A DNA stretch of 47,801 nt from Anaerolineae bacterium (GCA_016783145.1 JADHXD010000015.1:1-47801); one strand, 5' to 3'. Counted from the first letter of the stretch, positions 1 through 8,203 are shown. Numbers and translations are program-made. The notes: generated by a model not told the origin, from the letters alone.

Positions 1-867
1 GCCGGGCATCCGCCCGTGTGGCCGGTCGCCGTGGAAGACTATGCGGCACAGGCCGGTTCGGATGATCTCATCGCGCGCTGCTATGAGCCCCTGGTCCGCC
101 AGATCGCGTGGTTCGAGCGCAACCGCAAGGCGCAAGGGACGGGCTTTTACTATACCGACATCCTGAACCATACCTGGGAGAGCGGCATCGACGAAGGGAT
201 CCGCTTTGATGCGGTGCAGACCGGCCCGTTCGCCTGCATCGATGCGACCGCGCACCTCTATGCACTGTACGTCTCTGCCGCCGAGTGGTCGAAGGCCGTT
301 GGGGAGGAGGGGGAGACGTTCCGGGAAAAGGCGGACGAACTGCGCGCCTACCTGCAGGAGGAGTTGTTCGACCCGCAGAGCGGATTCTACTATGACATCT
401 GGGCCATGCGGGATCCGTCGCTGCGCCACCTGGCGTTCGAGGGGATGTGGCCCGTGGTGGCCGGCGCGGCCACGGCGGAGCAGGCGAACCGGGTCATCGA
501 TGAGCACTTGCTCAACCCCCGGCATTTCTTTAGCGAGCACCCGATCTGCACGGTCGGGCTCGAGGACCCGCTCTTTGAGCTGCGCATGTGGCGCGGCCCT
601 GCCTGGAACAGCATGACCTACTGGGCGGCGCGCGGCTGCGTGCGGTATGGTCGCTCGGATGCTGCGCGCCAACTCCTGGAGAGAGCGTTGGATGCCTCTG
701 CCCGCCAGTTTGAGCGTACGGGGACGATCTGGGAGTTCTACCACCCTCTCGGCGGCGACCCGCGGGAGCTAGAGCGCAAGCCCCATACCCGGTACAATAC
801 CCCCTGTCCGGACTACCTGGGGCATAACCCGTTGATCGCGATGGCGCGCATGGTCGATGGCCTGTGA
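1..867 (+). CDS. Clan GH-G glycosidase (MGH1/GH63-like), 3' part
   Basis: The gene is open from the first base of the window, so its start lies upstream; 288 residues are visible. The sequence is an (alpha/alpha)6-barrel glycosidase of the mannosylglycerate hydrolase/trehalase/GH63 type. Two signature stretches are seen: HTWESGIDEG followed by RFD, which carries the usual acid Asp, and GTIWEFYHP near the C-terminus, which carries the usual base Glu. The hydrophobic and aromatic stretches between them (GFYYDIW, MWRGPAWNSMTYWA) are also typical of the clan. These enzymes hydrolyse alpha-glycosidic bonds in compatible solutes, trehalose or glycans; the exact substrate cannot be read from this fragment. 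The gene converges on the archease gene with a gap of only 43 bases. The fold call is firm and the substrate is unknown. Confidence 0.82.
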   Translation, partial: AGHPPVWPVAVEDYAAQAGSDDLIARCYEPLVRQIAWFERNRKAQGTGFYYTDILNHTWESGIDEGIRFDAVQTGPFACIDATAHLYALYVSAAEWSKAVGEEGETFREKADELRAYLQEELFDPQSGFYYDIWAMRDPSLRHLAFEGMWPVVAGAATAEQANRVIDEHLLNPRHFFSEHPICTVGLEDPLFELRMWRGPAWNSMTYWAARGCVRYGRSDAARQLLERALDASARQFERTGTIWEFYHPLGGDPRELERKPHTRYNTPCPDYLGHNPLIAMARMVDGL

Positions 868-910
868 GGAAATCCCCGAGCAAGTTGCTGTGCGTGCGAC
901 AGAGGGGCGA

Positions 911-1336
911 TCAGAGGTCCACGACGCACTGGATTGTGTAGCGCCCGGGCTCTGAGCGGTATTCCAGCCCACAGTAGGTGGCAGCCTTGATCTCGGTGTG
1001 GATCTCGTGGCGGTTCCTGTCCAGCCGTTCCCCGCATGCGATCCCTTCCAGCACCCACCCCTCGTCGCTCTGCTCGAGGCGAGTCACCCTTGCCGCGGCG
1101 AAGAGAAGGTCGTTGACATCGCGCTGGTAGAGCAGTTCATTGAGCCAGGCCACGAAAAGCGACGCGATGTCGGGCGCGGTGCATCTCTGGGTAAGCTGCT
1201 GTCGTTGCTGCACCCCTTTGACGTCCGCCATCGCGGCCAGCATGGCCTGCGCTCCCTCGCTCAACGCCTCTTGCGGCGTGGAGCCGATCCCGCGGATCCC
1301 GAGATCCGCTGGGTGATCCAGGTATTCATAGGGCAT
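911..1336 (-). CDS. Archease
   Basis: A 141-residue protein of normal archease length. Archease is a small metal-binding partner that speeds guanylylation of the RNA ligase RtcB in tRNA splicing and RNA repair. The N-terminus has the family signature YEYLDHPADLGIRG and the C-terminus ends GRYTIQCVVDL, placing a conserved Asp next to the last residue as in the family. The ATG at 1336 is preceded by a strong AGGAGG Shine-Dalgarno sequence (1344-1349) at 8-base spacing. No rtcB gene lies in this window, so the partner must be encoded elsewhere if present. A long inverted repeat lies directly upstream (1363-1459). Confidence 0.92.
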   Translation of the reverse strand: MPYEYLDHPADLGIRGIGSTPQEALSEGAQAMLAAMADVKGVQQRQQLTQRCTAPDIASLFVAWLNELLYQRDVNDLLFAAARVTRLEQSDEGWVLEGIACGERLDRNRHEIHTEIKAATYCGLEYRSEPGRYTIQCVVDL

Positions 1337-1362
1337 GCACGCGCCTCCTCTAAAACTGACAC

Positions 1363-1459
1363 AGACTTCCGATTTCTACTGCCCGAGGGACAGATGCCGT
1401 GGATGGAGTCCCTTCCTGCGTCGTGCCGATGGGCTTGGGTGGCAAGAAATCGGAAGTCT
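1363..1459. repeat. Intergenic 15-bp perfect inverted repeat
   Basis: AGACTTCCGATTTCT (1363-1377) is repeated as its exact reverse complement at 1445-1459, with 67 bases between. Past a 2-base bulge the arms continue with TGCC (1380-1383) pairing GGCA (1441-1444), so the element could fold into one long imperfect hairpin. It fills most of the gap between the divergent archease gene and the gene at 1586. No flanking target duplication is obvious. It could be a REP- or MITE-like element or a 5'-leader structure for archease. Confidence 0.6.
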
Positions 1460-1502
1460 TGCTCCCGCGACCTGACAGCCGCCTGAAGGTGTCACACCCG
1501 GC

Positions 1503-1532
1503 TTATGCGAACACCGGCAAACGTGATATAAT
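1503..1532 (+). promoter_or_regulatory. Extended -10 promoter for the gene at 1586
   Basis: TGATATAAT (1524-1532) is a perfect extended -10 element (TGn-TATAAT). The -35 region is weak (TTATGC at 1503-1508, 18-base spacer), as expected for an extended -10 promoter. Predicted transcription start is near 1540, about 45 bases before the ATG. Confidence 0.6.
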
Positions 1533-1585
1533 ATAGTATCGGCAGCGATAAAGATCAAGTATCGTCCCTACATCGAGGCTAGACG

Positions 1586-2731
1586 ATGACCAACGAGGTT
1601 TTCCCGATCGGGAATGATAGCGCCGGAGCACAGTCGCCGGGCCAGCGCAGGAGCGGCTTGAGTACGGGGCAGCGCACGGTGTTGATCCTGATGGCGGGGA
1701 TGCTCCTGGCGCTCTGCGGGGCGCTGCTCTGGGTGTTGAGGGCCGGATTTTTCCAAGCCCCGGTCGACGCGCTGGCAACCGTCGATGCGCGGGCGACCGG
1801 CGATGCGGCGGCGACAGCCGGCGTGCCCGTGGCGTCGACGACGATACCTGGGAGACTGGCGCCAGATGCAGTCCCCACGCCAGGTGGCCTCTACAGTCCG
1901 GAAGACGCCCAGCCTCTTGCCGCTCCCCACGCGCCCAGTGACCTGCTGTGGTGGGACGCACGGCACGCGTACCGCCGGCCCCTGCTCCTGGATGTAGTGG
2001 CGTCCGAATCGCCAGCCGGAACGTGGGCGGAGGTGATCTTTGATGGCGAGGGCGCGCAGCGTGACGGCAAGATGCGCGAGGATGGAGCCGACCTGCGGAT
2101 CGTGGTCTGGGATGGGGCTCGCTGGTGGGAGATCCCCCGGCGGGCCGAGCCGCGCCCGGGGAAGCGGGGCTGGAGAGTCGTGTTTCACCTGCAGGCGGTC
2201 GAGATCGCGCGCAGCGGGGCCTACTACCTGTACTATGCCAACCCGCATGCCGGACCTCCTCCGGTGCCGGGCGATGCGCCGGCGACCTCCCGCCTGCTGC
2301 TCTCTCTCGCGGAGGAGGAGGGGGTCGAGTGGGGTCCCGAGATCACCTGGACGGCCAACAGCACGACGACGCAGACGCTGGTCTCGCCAGATGGTCGCGT
2401 CGTGATCGAGTGCCCACCCGGGGGGCCGCGGGAGGACGTGCGAGTGAGGCTGCGCACGGTGCCCCTTGGCGAGCGAAACAACTACGGTCCGCTGCCGGAC
2501 TTTGAGCTGCACGCCGATCCCGCTCCCGTGCGGCCTGGGGGCAACAACGTGCCTCACTGGGATCCTTCTCTGACCGTGACCCTGAACTGGGCGGGCTTAC
2601 CCGTGGACGTCCTGGATCTGGAGTACTGGGCCTATTTCGCGTACGATGAGGGCAGCGGCTCGTGGTACAGCGTTCCTTTCGAATTTGACCGAGAGCGCGG
2701 CACGATCCGCATGGTCACCGATCAGTTGTAG
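1586..2731 (+). CDS. Membrane-anchored extracytoplasmic protein with DUF2341-like domain
   Basis: A 381-residue protein. Residues 1-30 are polar, then one transmembrane helix (about 32-52, VLILMAGMLLALCGALLWVL), then an Ala/Thr-rich spacer and an outside region. Residues about 125-230 resemble DUF2341: a Trp/Tyr-Arg-Arg start, a DGADLRIVVWDG stretch, and the typical SGAYYLYYANPHA end. The C-terminal 130 residues form a separate beta-rich region I do not recognise. The ATG has GAGG seven bases upstream and follows a clear extended -10 promoter. It is followed by the DUF951 gene after 29 bases, possibly co-transcribed. A surface or envelope role is inferred; no enzymatic motif is seen. Confidence 0.65.
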   Translation: MTNEVFPIGNDSAGAQSPGQRRSGLSTGQRTVLILMAGMLLALCGALLWVLRAGFFQAPVDALATVDARATGDAAATAGVPVASTTIPGRLAPDAVPTPGGLYSPEDAQPLAAPHAPSDLLWWDARHAYRRPLLLDVVASESPAGTWAEVIFDGEGAQRDGKMREDGADLRIVVWDGARWWEIPRRAEPRPGKRGWRVVFHLQAVEIARSGAYYLYYANPHAGPPPVPGDAPATSRLLLSLAEEEGVEWGPEITWTANSTTTQTLVSPDGRVVIECPPGGPREDVRVRLRTVPLGERNNYGPLPDFELHADPAPVRPGGNNVPHWDPSLTVTLNWAGLPVDVLDLEYWAYFAYDEGSGSWYSVPFEFDRERGTIRMVTDQL

Positions 2732-2760
2732 CGACCGATTCCGGTGTGGAGGGCTGACCT

Positions 2761-2964
2761 GTGCCGATGAAACTGGCGATTGGCGATGTCGTGCGCCTGA
2801 GAAAGCCACATCCCTGCGGTGGTTTCGAGTGGCGGATCACCCGCATCGGAGCGGACATTGGCCTGCTCTGCCTGACCTGCGGGCGGAGAGTGTTGGTGCC
2901 GCGCTCCAAGATCGAGAAACGGATCAAGACGATCAATGCGCATCGTGATGTCCCCAACCCGTGA
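2761..2964 (+). CDS. DUF951 family protein
   Basis: A 67-residue protein matching the small DUF951 family over its whole length. Family hallmarks seen are a KPHPCGG turn (Cys19), a [10 protein letters not shown] core and a CLTC pair (Cys37, Cys40) followed by [11 protein letters not shown]. The three cysteines suggest a small metal-binding or redox-sensitive fold, but no function is established. The GTG at 2761 is chosen because GGAGGG (2748-2753) lies 7 bases upstream; an ATG at 2767 would also be in frame. It sits just behind the DUF2341-like gene. Confidence 0.85.
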   Translation: MPMKLAIGDVVRLRKPHPCGGFEWRITRIGADIGLLCLTCGRRVLVPRSKIEKRIKTINAHRDVPNP

Positions 2965-2981
2965 CGCTTTCCTGGCGCCAT

Positions 2982-3011
2982 TTGGGCCGTTCGCCTCTTG
3001 TGTGGTATAAT
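2982..3011 (+). promoter_or_regulatory. Extended -10 promoter for the lipoprotein gene
   Basis: TGGTATAAT (3003-3011) is an extended -10 element; TTGGGC (2982-2987) is a possible weak -35 at 18 bases. Transcription would start near 3018, which rules out the upstream in-frame start at 2998 and supports GTG 3046. Confidence 0.65.
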
Positions 3012-3045
3012 GCGTCCGCATTTGGGGGGGCAAGAGGAGAGGTGG

Positions 3046-4071
3046 GTGGCCAAAGCGCGGGCCTGGACTGGTCTGATACTCTCGGTTCTCCTGTTGAACG
3101 GGTGTTTGGGCCACCGTCTGACGGGTGCCCAGGTGTTGCAGCGCGCTCAGGAAGCCTTGGGCGACGTTGGTGCGTGTCACGTCGTCCTGGACATCGAGAT
3201 GGACACGGATTTGCTCAAGGACTCGCTCTCTGTCGACCTGTGGGAGAGCCCACCAGATCGCTTTCGAGTGCAGGTCCTGTCGGCCGTGAATCCCCAATTG
3301 CGCGGACTGGCGTTCGCCACAGATGGCGATCAGAGCGTGTCGCAGTCTGGGCAAACCCATGAGGTCACGGTTGGGCCTGCTGATCTGGTCAAGATGCCGC
3401 TGGTCGTGCGGAGCCTCATCCAGGCCTGGCGGGAGTGGATCCAGACGGCAGACGTGCAGCAGACGCGCGTGATCGCCAGGGAGCGCGAGAGCGGCCTGGT
3501 GGTGTACAAGCTGGAGGTCTCGCTCGTCCAGGACGGGTATGCGCAGTATTGGATCGACGTGCGCCAATGGTGGGTCAGGCAGGTCAACTATCGAGACGAA
3601 CTGCTGGGAACGGGCACCATTCGCGTGCGCGAGATCGAGTGTTTTGACGAGCTGCCAGACGCTCAATTCGAGCTCGAGATCCCCGACGGCGCGACGATCA
3701 CCGAGGTCACCATGGAGGACAACCCGCCGCTCACGCTCGAAGAAGCGCAGAGGGCCATCGGCTTTCCCTTGCGCACGCCCGGCTACCTGCCGCCTGGCAG
3801 CGAGTTCGTGGTCGCCTACCAACTGGACAAGAATGTCGCGCTGGTGTATGGGGGAGAGCGATCCTTCACCCTGGTCCAGGGCCCGTACATCGGTCCGGTG
3901 CCCCAAGCGAAGGCTACGCCGATCGCCTTGCGCGGGCGGCAGGCGGCGGCGATCAGCGACCAGGAGCGTGGGGGCGTGCTGTTGACCTGGCGGGATGGCG
4001 AGCTTCAGTTCTCCCTTGCCGGTTCTCTTGCTCAGGAAGAACTGGTGCGGATCGCAGAGTCTCTGGAATGA
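3046..4071 (+). CDS. Lipoprotein, LolA/RseB-like with DUF4367-like C-terminus
   Basis: A 341-residue predicted lipoprotein. The GTG at 3046 is chosen because the -10 box lies at 3006-3011, AGGAG (3035-3039) sits 6 bases upstream, and this start gives a clean lipoprotein signal: basic MAKARAW, a hydrophobic stretch, and the lipobox LLNGC. The first two thirds have the layout of LolA/RseB-type half-barrels that bind lipid tails or sense envelope stress. The last 110 residues resemble DUF4367 (TLEEAQRAIGFPLRTPGYLP start, then a RGGVLLTWRDGELQFSL strand pair). It probably sits on the outer face of the membrane. The family-level call is moderate and the ligand is unknown. Confidence 0.7.
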   Translation: MAKARAWTGLILSVLLLNGCLGHRLTGAQVLQRAQEALGDVGACHVVLDIEMDTDLLKDSLSVDLWESPPDRFRVQVLSAVNPQLRGLAFATDGDQSVSQSGQTHEVTVGPADLVKMPLVVRSLIQAWREWIQTADVQQTRVIARERESGLVVYKLEVSLVQDGYAQYWIDVRQWWVRQVNYRDELLGTGTIRVREIECFDELPDAQFELEIPDGATITEVTMEDNPPLTLEEAQRAIGFPLRTPGYLPPGSEFVVAYQLDKNVALVYGGERSFTLVQGPYIGPVPQAKATPIALRGRQAAAISDQERGGVLLTWRDGELQFSLAGSLAQEELVRIAESLE

Positions 4072-4129
4072 GTCAGGCTCGACAGCGCACATTGGGGGGG
4101 TAGAGATCGCGCGTACTCGAGGACGATAA

Positions 4130-4897
4130 ATGGATTGGCAAGCGATGGGCGCCCGCTTGGCGCCCATTCTGACCCTGGTGTTTGGCCTGGGCGTGGTGGG
4201 ATGCATCTATGGTATCTATAGGATGCGGCGCCGGGCCCGCACGCATCTATTCAGCTATGTGCGCGAGCAGTCTATCCGCCGGGCCAAGCAGTTGGGTTTT
4301 GTGACGGCTGCTTTGGTGGTGCTTGTTGGGGTGAGTGGCGCGCTGTGGGGGGTGTCCATTCGGAGGCCCGATCTGCTGCCGACGCCTATCCCCACCAGCA
4401 CGCCGACCCTGATCCCCTCTCCGACCCCGCGCACGCCGACGCCGACTCCGACGCCGACCGAGACGCCGACGGTCACGCCGACGCCGACCGAAACGCCGAT
4501 CCCACCGGACACGGAACTGCCCTTCGTGCTGCGCACCCCCTTTCCGGCGCAGGCCGCGACCCCCGGCCCGAACGCGGGCCTGGTGGAGCTTGTCCTGGCT
4601 GCCGGAGAGAAGGACGACCAGCCTGTGAATCCAGGGACGAGCTTTCCCAAGGGCACGGAGCAGGTGTATGCCTTTTTCACCTTTGATGGCATGGCGCGCA
4701 ACGTGCCCTGGTCTCACATCTGGTATGGACAGGTCGAGGGGGAGATGGTCGAACTGTGGAGCCGGGTGGAGCTTTGGCCTTACGATGACCCGCGCGGATA
4801 CGGCTGGCGTTTCTTTAACTGCCGCCAGGGGCGATACGAGCTTCGTATCTATGTGGACCGCCGGTTGCAGAAGACGGTGCCGTTCACCGTGGAGTGA
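4130..4897 (+). CDS. Two-TM membrane protein with Thr/Pro-rich linker
   Basis: A 255-residue protein of unknown function. Two hydrophobic helices (about 8-26 and 51-72) flank a short basic cytoplasmic loop (RMRRRARTH). A Thr-Pro repeat spacer follows (about 84-125), then a globular C-terminal domain of about 115 residues outside the cell, rich in Trp/Tyr (SHIWYGQVEGEMVELWSR, YELRIYVDRRLQKTVPF). The domain looks like the beta-sandwich units found after such linkers in Chloroflexota, but I cannot name it. The ATG has GAGG 6 bases upstream. It lies 58 bases after the lipoprotein gene and 34 bases before the GT4 gene, so all may share a transcript. Confidence 0.6.
   Translation: MDWQAMGARLAPILTLVFGLGVVGCIYGIYRMRRRARTHLFSYVREQSIRRAKQLGFVTAALVVLVGVSGALWGVSIRRPDLLPTPIPTSTPTLIPSPTPRTPTPTPTPTETPTVTPTPTETPIPPDTELPFVLRTPFPAQAATPGPNAGLVELVLAAGEKDDQPVNPGTSFPKGTEQVYAFFTFDGMARNVPWSHIWYGQVEGEMVELWSRVELWPYDDPRGYGWRFFNCRQGRYELRIYVDRRLQKTVPFTVE
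4380..4506 (+). repeat. Thr-Pro codon repeat (ACGCCG-type)
   Basis: Tandem, imperfect ACGCCGACN units encode the Thr-Pro linker of the protein above. It is a low-complexity tract likely to vary in length by slippage. Confidence 0.7.
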
Positions 4898-4931
4898 CCG
4901 GCGTCCTCCGGTGGAGGCGGCAGGGGACGCG

Positions 4932-6032
4932 ATGCGGATTGCACTTGTACACGATTGGCTGAACCAGATGGGCGGTGCGGAAGGGGTCCTCGAGAACCTG
5001 GTCGACCTGTACCCGGACGCGCCAGTCTATACCAGCATCTACTGGCCGGAGGCGATGCCCGAGTCATACCGCCATTGGGATATTCACACGTCGTGGATGG
5101 ACAGGCTGCCCGCGGTCAAGCGCTACCACCAGCCCTTCCTGCCGCTCTATCCGCTGGCATTCGAGAGCCTCGACCTCGACGGGTACCAGGTTGTCCTCTC
5201 CAACAAGAGCGGGTTCTGCCACGGCGTCATCACCGCGCCGGAGACCGTGCACATTTGCTACTGCCTGACTCCCACCCGGTACGTGTGGCGCTATCACGAC
5301 TATGCCCAACGGGAGAACATCGGCACGCTGACCCGCCTGGCCCTGTCGCCCATCCTGTCCTATCTGCGGGCGTGGGACCGGCTGGCTGCCGACCGCGTGG
5401 ACCGGTTTATCGCTATCTCGACCGAGGTCCGGCGCCGCATCCGCAAGTACTACCGGCGCGATTCAGAGGTCATCTACCCACCTGTGGACACGGAGCGGTT
5501 CGTGCCCGCCGCTGTCCACGATGACTACTACCTCGTCGTCGGGCGGCTGGTTCCCTACAAGCGCGTCGATCTGGCGGTTCAGGCGTGCACGGGGCTGGAC
5601 CTGCCCCTCAAAGTGGTCGGATCGGGGCGGGACATCGAGCGTCTGAAAGCGATCGCCGGGCCGAGCGTAGAGTTCCTGGGGCGAGTGCCAGACGACGAGC
5701 TGCCTCCCCTGGTGGCGGGGTGCAGGGCGTTTCTGCTGCCGGGCGCTGAGGACTTTTCCATTGCACCGGTGGAAGCGATGGCTGCTGGCAGGCCGGTGAT
5801 CGCCTATGCGTATGGCGGCGCGCTGGACACGGTGGTGGAAGGGCTGAGCGGCACGCTGTTCAAGCAGCAGAGCGTCGAATCGCTGAGCGACGCGCTGGTG
5901 CGTTTCGATCCAGACGAATACGACCCTCTTGCCATCCGCCGTCACGCCGAGCAGTTTGACACGGCGGTCTTTCGAAAACGGATCGGCGAGTATGTGACCC
6001 GGGCCTATGAGGAGCGTGAGCAGTGGAGTTGA
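4932..6032 (+). CDS. GT4-family glycosyltransferase
   Basis: A 366-residue GT-B fold glycosyltransferase of family 4, of the type that builds lipopolysaccharide or exopolysaccharide chains from nucleotide sugars at the inner membrane face. Seen: the N-terminal donor-binding Rossmann start MRIALVHDWLNQMGGAEGV; YLVVGRLVPYKRVDLAVQA opening the second domain; and EDFSIAPVEAMAAGRPVIAY, the E-x7-E donor-binding motif. The ATG at 4932 is chosen because it begins the conserved domain; an open frame extends further upstream but overlaps the previous gene and shows no family similarity. The 3' end overlaps the next gene by 10 bases, so the two are translated as a pair. Confidence 0.88.
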   Translation: MRIALVHDWLNQMGGAEGVLENLVDLYPDAPVYTSIYWPEAMPESYRHWDIHTSWMDRLPAVKRYHQPFLPLYPLAFESLDLDGYQVVLSNKSGFCHGVITAPETVHICYCLTPTRYVWRYHDYAQRENIGTLTRLALSPILSYLRAWDRLAADRVDRFIAISTEVRRRIRKYYRRDSEVIYPPVDTERFVPAAVHDDYYLVVGRLVPYKRVDLAVQACTGLDLPLKVVGSGRDIERLKAIAGPSVEFLGRVPDDELPPLVAGCRAFLLPGAEDFSIAPVEAMAAGRPVIAYAYGGALDTVVEGLSGTLFKQQSVESLSDALVRFDPDEYDPLAIRRHAEQFDTAVFRKRIGEYVTRAYEEREQWS

Positions 6033-6697
6033 TCCGGTATTGGCAGATCGTAGTTCGACGGTGGTGGTTGATCGTCGCCCTGCTGCTGATCGTGGGCGTC
6101 GTTTCGCTGGCGACCCATAACTGGTCACCTGCCGAGAGGTATACTACCACCTTTCGTTTCAACGTGGGCATGGAGCCGGTGCCCCCTCCGGATGCCGAGT
6201 ACGTGTACGATCCTCTGGACGTGTGGATGGCCTCCGAGTATCTGATGGACGACCTGGCCTCCGCGGTGCGCGGCGCGGATTATGCGCGGCGGATCTCGGA
6301 ACGCCTGGAGGAAGAGGGGCTCTCTCTTGCCGGGGCCTTTGGCGCCGCAACCGAGCATCGCATGCTGATCGTCTCTGCGACGTGGGGCAACAGGGACCAA
6401 CTGGCTTCCATCGCCAACGCGGCTGTCGCCGTGCTCAACGAGGACGCCGCTGAGTTGGTGGGCCCGCTCGGCCAGGCACGGCCTGTGCTGCGCCTGATCG
6501 ATCCCCCGGTGATCGCACCGGTCGGGCGCAGCCTGAAGGACAAGCTCGACCTGCCGATCCGCATCGGCCTGGCTCTGCTGGCTGGTGTCGCCGGTGCGTT
6601 CCTGCTCGACTACCTGGACGGTTCCATCCGCGACCAGGAAGAGCTCGAGGCGATGGGCATAGCGGTCCTGGCCCGGATCCCCCGCCGACGCGGGTGA
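6023..6697 (+). CDS. Wzz/YveK-type polysaccharide co-polymerase
   Basis: A 224-residue inner-membrane protein with the two-helix layout of chain-length determinants: an N-terminal helix (about 15-32, WWLIVALLLIVGVVSLA), a periplasmic stretch of about 145 residues, and a C-terminal helix (about 180-198) preceded by a Pro-containing segment (LIDPPVIAPVGRS). The cytoplasmic tail is short and there is no Walker motif, so it lacks the fused tyrosine kinase of BY-kinases. Such proteins set the length of, or help export, surface polysaccharides. The GTG start overlaps the glycosyltransferase gene, which supports a shared surface-glycan role. Confidence 0.78.
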   Translation: MELIRYWQIVVRRWWLIVALLLIVGVVSLATHNWSPAERYTTTFRFNVGMEPVPPPDAEYVYDPLDVWMASEYLMDDLASAVRGADYARRISERLEEEGLSLAGAFGAATEHRMLIVSATWGNRDQLASIANAAVAVLNEDAAELVGPLGQARPVLRLIDPPVIAPVGRSLKDKLDLPIRIGLALLAGVAGAFLLDYLDGSIRDQEELEAMGIAVLARIPRRRG

Positions 6698-6730
6698 CGG
6701 GCAAGCAGCAGCGTCGGCCCGGATCTGCAC

Positions 6731-6759
6731 TTGCGTGAATGGGGTGTTTCTAGTATAAT
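6731..6759 (+). promoter_or_regulatory. Sigma-70-type promoter for the S1-domain gene
   Basis: TTGCGT (6731-6736), a 17-base spacer, then perfect TATAAT (6754-6759). Transcription would start near 6766, giving a leader of roughly 120 bases. Confidence 0.75.
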
Positions 6760-6885
6760 ATGCTGACTTGTTAACCGCCAAAGAGAGCGTCCAGGTCGCA
6801 GAGACAGCGGTCGGGCAGCAGTGGCCACGGCCTCTGATCGGGGCTGGACGTTTTCGCCGTGAGACCACATATGAGAGATTACATC

Positions 6886-7602
6886 ATGTCAGACGTATCG
6901 ACAACACAGCGGCTTGCGCTCACTGACCTCGAAGCCAAGATGAAGTTCCAGGGGACGGTGACCCGGGTGGAGCTCTTTGGTGTCTTTGTGGACATTGGCG
7001 CCGAGAGGGACGGGCTGGTTCACGTCTCGCAGGTCGGCCAGTCGCAGACCGGACGGTTGACCGACCTCCTGGAAGAGGGGTCCGAGGTCACGGTCTGGGT
7101 GCAGAGCGTTGAGCTGGACCAGGGACGCATCAGCTTGACGATGATCGAGCCGCCCGAGCGCACCATTGACGAACTCAAATCCGACCAGATCGTCACCGGC
7201 ACAGTCACCAAGCTGGCTCCCTATGGGGCCTTTGTGGACATCGGCGTGGGACGGGACGGCCTGATCCACATCAGCGAAATGTCGGATGGACATATCGAGC
7301 GGCCCTCGGAAGTGGCGGCGGTGGGTGCCGAGATCGAGGTGCGGGTCGTCAAGGTGGACCGCAGGCGGCAGCGCATCGAGCTCAGTCTCCTCGGTATCCC
7401 GGGCGAGGACGAGCAAATGCCCGCGGGCGAGGAGGAAGCGGAGCCGCTGACGGCAATGGAGTTGGCCTGGCGCGATGCGATGGAGCGCGAGGGGATGTCT
7501 TTGCAGGTGCCTATCCGTCGCAAGGGCCGTCGCCGCGGCAAGGCAGAGATCCGCCGGCAGCAGGCCTCGATCATCGCCCGAACGCTCAAAGCTCAGGAGT
7601 AG
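6886..7602 (+). CDS. RNA-binding protein with two S1 domains
   Basis: A 238-residue cytoplasmic protein. Two S1 (OB-fold) domains are plain: residues about 16-84, with VTRVELFGVFVDIGAERDGL and VHVSQ, and about 100-170, with VTKLAPYGAFVDIGVGRDGL and IHISE. These are the strand pair and RNA-binding face typical of ribosomal protein S1 and Tex/PNPase S1 units. The tail is acidic and then strongly basic (RRKGRRRGK). It probably binds mRNA or ribosomes. The ATG at 6886 starts a natural-looking N-terminus (MSDVSTTQ); GTG 6859 and ATG 6871 are also in frame. It has its own promoter and terminator and so looks monocistronic. Confidence 0.82.
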   Translation: MSDVSTTQRLALTDLEAKMKFQGTVTRVELFGVFVDIGAERDGLVHVSQVGQSQTGRLTDLLEEGSEVTVWVQSVELDQGRISLTMIEPPERTIDELKSDQIVTGTVTKLAPYGAFVDIGVGRDGLIHISEMSDGHIERPSEVAAVGAEIEVRVVKVDRRRQRIELSLLGIPGEDEQMPAGEEEAEPLTAMELAWRDAMEREGMSLQVPIRRKGRRRGKAEIRRQQASIIARTLKAQE

Positions 7603-7640
7603 CCGGTCGGGGACTGGGCCCCGCCGGCTGAATGCAGACA

Positions 7641-7686
7641 AGGGCATCCCTCGATGTGAAACCGGACACGAGGGATGCCCTTTTTT
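7641..7686 (+). terminator. Rho-independent terminator after the S1-domain gene
   Basis: AGGGCATCCCTCG (7641-7653) pairs perfectly with CGAGGGATGCCCT (7669-7681), with a 15-base loop, followed by a run of six T (7681-7686). It reads forward only. Confidence 0.9.
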
Positions 7687-7702
7687 GCTGGCAGCGAGGC
7701 GT

Positions 7703-8203
7703 TCAGGACAGAAAACGCGCCTCGATCAGCGTGGCCACGCCACCCGCGTCGTCGAGGTCGAACCGGGGCACATCCAGATCGATGGGGTGATCGCTGACCA
7801 CGGCCACGATCTCGTCGCGACGACAGACCAGGTCGGTTCCGAGTTCCTGGCGCGAGACCTCGATCTTTGGTTTGTGGGCGCGCTTGTACCCCTCGGTGAG
7901 GATCAGATCGACGTCGCCCAACAGGGCGGCGACCTGATCGATGTCCGCTTCACGGTCGAGCTGGCGGGTGAGGGCAAGCTCTCTTGCCGAGGCAAAGGCC
8001 ACGGCTACAGCGCCGGCCTGTGTGTGCTTCCACGTGTCCTTCCCCGGCTGGGCGAGGTCAAAGGCGTGGATGCTGTGCTTGATGACGCCGACGCGGTGTC
8101 CACGGCTCGTCAGCTCGGCGATGAGCTTGACGAGAAAGGTGGTCTTGCCCACTTTGGCCCGTCCGGCGATGGAGAGGATGGGGGGTAGATTCGTTGCCTT
8201 CAT
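7703..8203 (-). CDS. mobB: Molybdopterin-guanine dinucleotide biosynthesis protein MobB
   Basis: A 166-residue P-loop GTPase. MobB assists MobA in attaching GMP to molybdopterin to form the MGD cofactor. Seen: the Walker A loop GRAKVGKTTF near the N-terminus, the family stretch VGVIKHS followed by HAFDLAQPGKDTWKHTQAGA, and LILTEGYKRAHKPKIEV, the conserved EGYK-KIEV segment. The ATG at 8203 is chosen because the conserved domain starts directly after it (MKATNLPPILSIAG) and AGAGG lies upstream; the frame stays open further but with no family similarity. It diverges from era. No molybdoenzyme gene is in the window. Confidence 0.9.
   Translation of the reverse strand: MKATNLPPILSIAGRAKVGKTTFLVKLIAELTSRGHRVGVIKHSIHAFDLAQPGKDTWKHTQAGAVAVAFASARELALTRQLDREADIDQVAALLGDVDLILTEGYKRAHKPKIEVSRQELGTDLVCRRDEIVAVVSDHPIDLDVPRFDLDDAGGVATLIEARFLS

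Noticed and set aside
1568..2557. Minus-strand open frame opposite the DUF2341-like gene
   Set aside because: Arg/Pro/His-rich with no domain, and the plus-strand gene has a promoter, ribosome site and membrane helix.
2722..4206. 494-codon minus-strand open frame
   Set aside because: Antisense to the lipoprotein and DUF951 genes, with low-complexity product and no ribosome site.
4380..4506. CRISPR-like or VNTR array
   Set aside because: The repeats are short Thr-Pro codon repeats inside a reading frame, without spacers.
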